Assembly (NCBI GenBank): GCA_050953425.1
Contig: JBMNMQ010000005.1
Span: 157,956-221,955 of the forward strand
Reading direction: 5' to 3'
From: RUG100 sp050953425
GTDB lineage: Bacteria; Bacillota; Clostridia; Peptostreptococcales; Anaerovoracaceae
DNA length: 64,000 nt
The notes under the pieces are model-generated. The model worked only from the letters and a program-made list of their open reading frames with translations. It did no database searches and had not been told where the DNA came from. Below, in pieces: positions 61,878 through 64,000 of the stretch. The stretch's first letter is position 1, and each line of letters begins with the position of its first letter. The position numbers and the translations under genes are program-made.

Positions 61878-62420
61878 GCCCTGTGATGGAGGTGCCTGCA
61901 GGCTGAACACGCGGCCTTCTTTTCTCGGCTGGGCGTTCGGCAGCCCCTCGGCGGAGTAGCCGACGATGACGTTGTCGATGCCCATATACTGCTCGGGATC
62001 GATGCCGGCTTTTTCCAGAATCGCTCTGCCTTCAGCTGTTTCAAACTGCTCTTTTCCCCGGTGAATCCAGCAGGAGCCGAGGCCGAGCGAGGCCGCTTCG
62101 TTGAGCATATTGGAAATCGCGCTGCAGCCGTCATAGACCGCGGTCGAAACATCTTTATCGGAAAGGACGGCCAGCACGACCGGCGCGCCGTAAAAGGCAT
62201 CCATTCCTTCGTTTCCCATGATTTTGCCGTTGATCAGGCCCAGCCGGCGCACCGTCGCGGGGTCCGTGATCTTGAGAATGATTGTTTTCTGGCGCCCTCT
62301 TCCGGTCGGTGCATAGAGACCGGCGGTGATGATTTTTTCGAGCAGATCCTCCGGCACCGGATCCGCTTCGTACTTTCTGATCGATCTCCTCGATTTCAAA
62401 ACTTCCAGGATATCCTGCAT
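61875..62420 (-). CDS. Nitroreductase-family protein (short)
   Basis: A 181-residue FMN-type nitroreductase. N-terminal MQDILEVLKSRRSIRKYEAD and APTGRGRQK (flavin contacts), NMLNEAASLGLGSCWIH as the GxGxCW core, and IVGYSAEG at the end. Start ATG 62420 has AAGGGG upstream; longer in-frame starts are not supported. Its stop codon lies in the 31-bp tandem repeat. Substrate unknown. Confidence 0.9.
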   Translation of the reverse strand: MQDILEVLKSRRSIRKYEADPVPEDLLEKIITAGLYAPTGRGRQKTIILKITDPATVRRLGLINGKIMGNEGMDAFYGAPVVLAVLSDKDVSTAVYDGCSAISNMLNEAASLGLGSCWIHRGKEQFETAEGRAILEKAGIDPEQYMGIDNVIVGYSAEGLPNAQPRKEGRVFSLQAPPSQG

Positions 62421-62565
62421 TTCGGTCAGCCCCCTTTTTGCGAATAACAAAACTTTAATGGATGGAAAGATTATACTATCGTCGCTGCGCGGCGTCAAAA
62501 AAGAAATTGCCTTTTTGGACGAGATGCGTTAAAATACAAAAACGACGCCCGCAGATGTTTTATCC

Positions 62566-62594
62566 TTGCGTGCGTCGGCATTCTGTCCTATAAT
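62566..62594 (+). promoter_or_regulatory. Promoter of tRNA-Pro
   Basis: TTGCGT (62566-62571), 17-nt spacer, TATAAT (62589-62594), 12 nt before the tRNA. Confidence 0.75.
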
Positions 62595-62605
62595 AATATG
62601 CGTGC

Positions 62606-62682
<77 letters not shown>

Positions 62683-62692
62683 ATGTGCAAAG

Positions 62693-62732
62693 CCCCGCAG
62701 CCGTAGAAAAATCAGCGGCTGCGGGGTTTTTT
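62693..62732 (+). terminator. Terminator of tRNA-Pro
   Basis: CCCCGCAGCCG (62693-62703) pairs perfectly with CGGCTGCGGGG (62716-62726), followed by TTTTTT. Confidence 0.95.
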
Positions 62733-62912
62733 CACGGCACTTTTAAATTTGCAATATATGGCAAAAACAGCCCTCTATGACTCCATATTCTACTATGTGA
62801 TGAGAGAATCGATGAGAGAATATCCATAAAATAACATTTTTGAAAGCGGAGTGCGCGGCCCATTGCGGCATATTTATGCTTCGGGCATGCGGTGACGAGC
62901 TCTCGCACCGCT
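62733..62912. other. AT-rich segment after tRNA-Pro
   Basis: No gene is seen. The part from about 62745 to 62850 is much richer in A and T than its surroundings and has a tandem GATGAGAGAAT (near 62799 and 62811). It could be a remnant of an element once inserted at the tRNA, but no integrase or att duplication is visible. Confidence 0.4.
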
Positions 62913-64000
62913 TCAGTCGGGTGCCGCGTCGTCCGTTCGCCCCGACTGCAGCCGGTCGATGGTCGGACGCAGGTGATAGGCCGCGCAGAGGTCGGCGTAC
63001 TGGCGCGCGGCCCGGCGGCTGGCCGGAGCGGCGGGGCTGCGGCGGCGCACGGCCTTGATCATGATGTTGCGGGCGGTGTGTTCGAGACTGGTGAATTCGA
63101 TCATCGCCGTCTCGTAGCCGGCCGCTTCCAGCTTCAGGCCGCGGATGCCGTCGGTCAAAAGCTCGGTAAAGCGGTCGCGGAGGATGCCGTGCCGCAGAAC
63201 CGGCTCGAGCGTCGGGTTTTCGATCTGACGGAAGAGCTCGTGCTGACAGCAGGGCACCGAGAGAATCACCGAGGCGCCCCAGCGGACCGCGTTGATCAGC
63301 GCGTAGTCGGTGGCCGTATCGCAGGCGTGCAGGGTGACGACGAGGTCGACGCCGCCGCCTTCGTAGTCGGCGATGTCGCCGCGTTCAAAGTGCAGATCGT
63401 CGTAATGCAGTGCGCGCGCCGTATCATTGCAGAAGCGGATCACGTCGTCCTTGAGGTCGAGGCCGGTGACGCTGACCTCGCGGCTGCAGACGCTGTGCAG
63501 ATAGTGATAGAGCGCAAACGTCAGGTAGGCTTTGCCGCAGCCGAAGTCGAGAACCCGCAGCTTTCCTTCCGGCAGCGCCGGCAGGATGTCACGGAGGATT
63601 TCGAGGTACCGGTTGATCTGCCGGAACTTGCTGTAGCGCTTGGGAATGACGCTGCCGTCCGCCGCCATGACGCCGAGCCGGATGAGAAAATCGCAGGGCT
63701 CGTCGGCGGGAATCAGGTACTGCTTGCGGCGGTTGTGATACAGATTCTGCTCGCTGCCGCGGTGCTGTGCCCGGCGGCGCAGCATCCGCGGTCTGTCCGC
63801 GTGGGCGGCGCGCACTTCGACGTCTTCGCCGGCCGTGTAGAGATTCAGCTGCTTGAACTCGCTGCGGATCTTCTCTTCGACGAATGCCGGGACGTCGTCG
63901 GGAGCCAGGTTTTGATGCGTCACTTTGCTGTCGCTATGGAATTCACACTGGTAGGCGGGTTTGCCCTGCAGCTGGAGCGGGCGCAGCACCAGCTTGCGGT
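62913..64000 (-). CDS. Class I SAM-dependent methyltransferase, partial at window edge
   Basis: At least 358 residues are visible and the reading frame stays open to the window end, so the true start lies outside; GTG 63989 is only an internal possibility. Motif I is LRVLDFGCGKAYLTFALY, with VTGLDLKDDVIRFC and VVTLHACDTATDYAL following; the block ILSVPCCQHEL is characteristic of this uncharacterised group. The N-terminal part is a basic, possibly RNA-binding region. Substrate unknown, perhaps RNA. Confidence 0.87.
   Translation of the reverse strand, partial: RKLVLRPLQLQGKPAYQCEFHSDSKVTHQNLAPDDVPAFVEEKIRSEFKQLNLYTAGEDVEVRAAHADRPRMLRRRAQHRGSEQNLYHNRRKQYLIPADEPCDFLIRLGVMAADGSVIPKRYSKFRQINRYLEILRDILPALPEGKLRVLDFGCGKAYLTFALYHYLHSVCSREVSVTGLDLKDDVIRFCNDTARALHYDDLHFERGDIADYEGGGVDLVVTLHACDTATDYALINAVRWGASVILSVPCCQHELFRQIENPTLEPVLRHGILRDRFTELLTDGIRGLKLEAAGYETAMIEFTSLEHTARNIMIKAVRRRSPAAPASRRAARQYADLCAAYHLRPTIDRLQSGRTDDAAPD

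Noticed and set aside
62733..62912. Integrated element or att site at tRNA-Pro
   Set aside because: Only an AT-rich stretch is seen; no integrase and no duplicated tRNA 3' end.

Overview
The window reads as a G+C-rich chromosomal segment of an anaerobic Bacillota (Clostridia-type) bacterium. Supporting signs are strong AGGAGG-type ribosome binding sites, a dnaG-rpoD operon, low-spacing housekeeping operons, class A RNase P RNA, 6S RNA, TGnTATAAT promoters, a CnaB-type surface protein, and fermentation genes built on oxygen-sensitive enzymes. I cannot name the species. No prophage, insertion sequence or CRISPR array is visible.

Layout. 0.3-1.9 kb: a TetR-type regulator overlapping a crotonase gene. 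2.3-4.7 kb: a secreted, wall-anchored CnaB adhesin with its own AT-rich promoter. 5.0-6.2 kb: divergent thiN and a NifU-like gene. 6.3-11.2 kb: the 4-hydroxybutyrate module (4-hydroxybutyryl-CoA dehydratase, a small Cys-rich protein, 4-hydroxybutyrate CoA-transferase, 4-hydroxybutyrate dehydrogenase). With the crotonases at 1.1 and 18.0 kb it can connect succinic semialdehyde to crotonyl-CoA and 3-hydroxybutyryl-CoA. 11.4-18.8 kb: a DUF975 membrane protein, a frameshifted MurE-family ligase, a biotin-dependent-type carboxyltransferase subunit, YbaK, a GntP-type permease and crotonase 2. 18.9-28 kb: RluA, NAD kinase, PepF, MurI, two less well defined genes, an M16 peptidase, dUTPase and dGTPase. 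29-35 kb: dnaG, an rpoD with a very long lysine/alanine repeat extension, trmK, nif3 and rnpB. 35-45 kb: an orphan acidic protein, MATE, YkgJ, a 1423-residue CoA-dehydratase activase fusion, a patatin and NudC. 45-49 kb: a nested repeat block, tRNA-Arg, yebC, 6S RNA, a D,D-carboxypeptidase and a shikimate-kinase-like gene. 49-56.5 kb: nitroreductase, UPF0210/ACT pair, radical SAM protein, a 36-residue membrane peptide, ung, lemA and DUF2207. 56.6-61.5 kb: panG-panB-panC and the MEMO/AMMECR1/radical-SAM pair. 61.5-64 kb: a 31-bp tandem repeat, nitroreductase, tRNA-Pro and a methyltransferase cut by the window edge.

Most unusual signals: (i) the housekeeping sigma factor carries about 390 extra N-terminal residues that are histone-H1-like and built partly from a 114-bp tandem DNA repeat; (ii) at least four genes (thiN, the 52.9-kb radical SAM gene, ung, ykgJ) have TATAAT only 6-8 nt before ATG and no ribosome binding site, so they look leaderless; (iii) short tandem duplications repeatedly sit at or just after stop codons; (iv) a nested inverted/direct repeat of 250 bp duplicates a terminator between nudC and tRNA-Arg; (v) two frameshifts (murE, rluA tail). 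All assignments come from reading the sequence; no database search was run.
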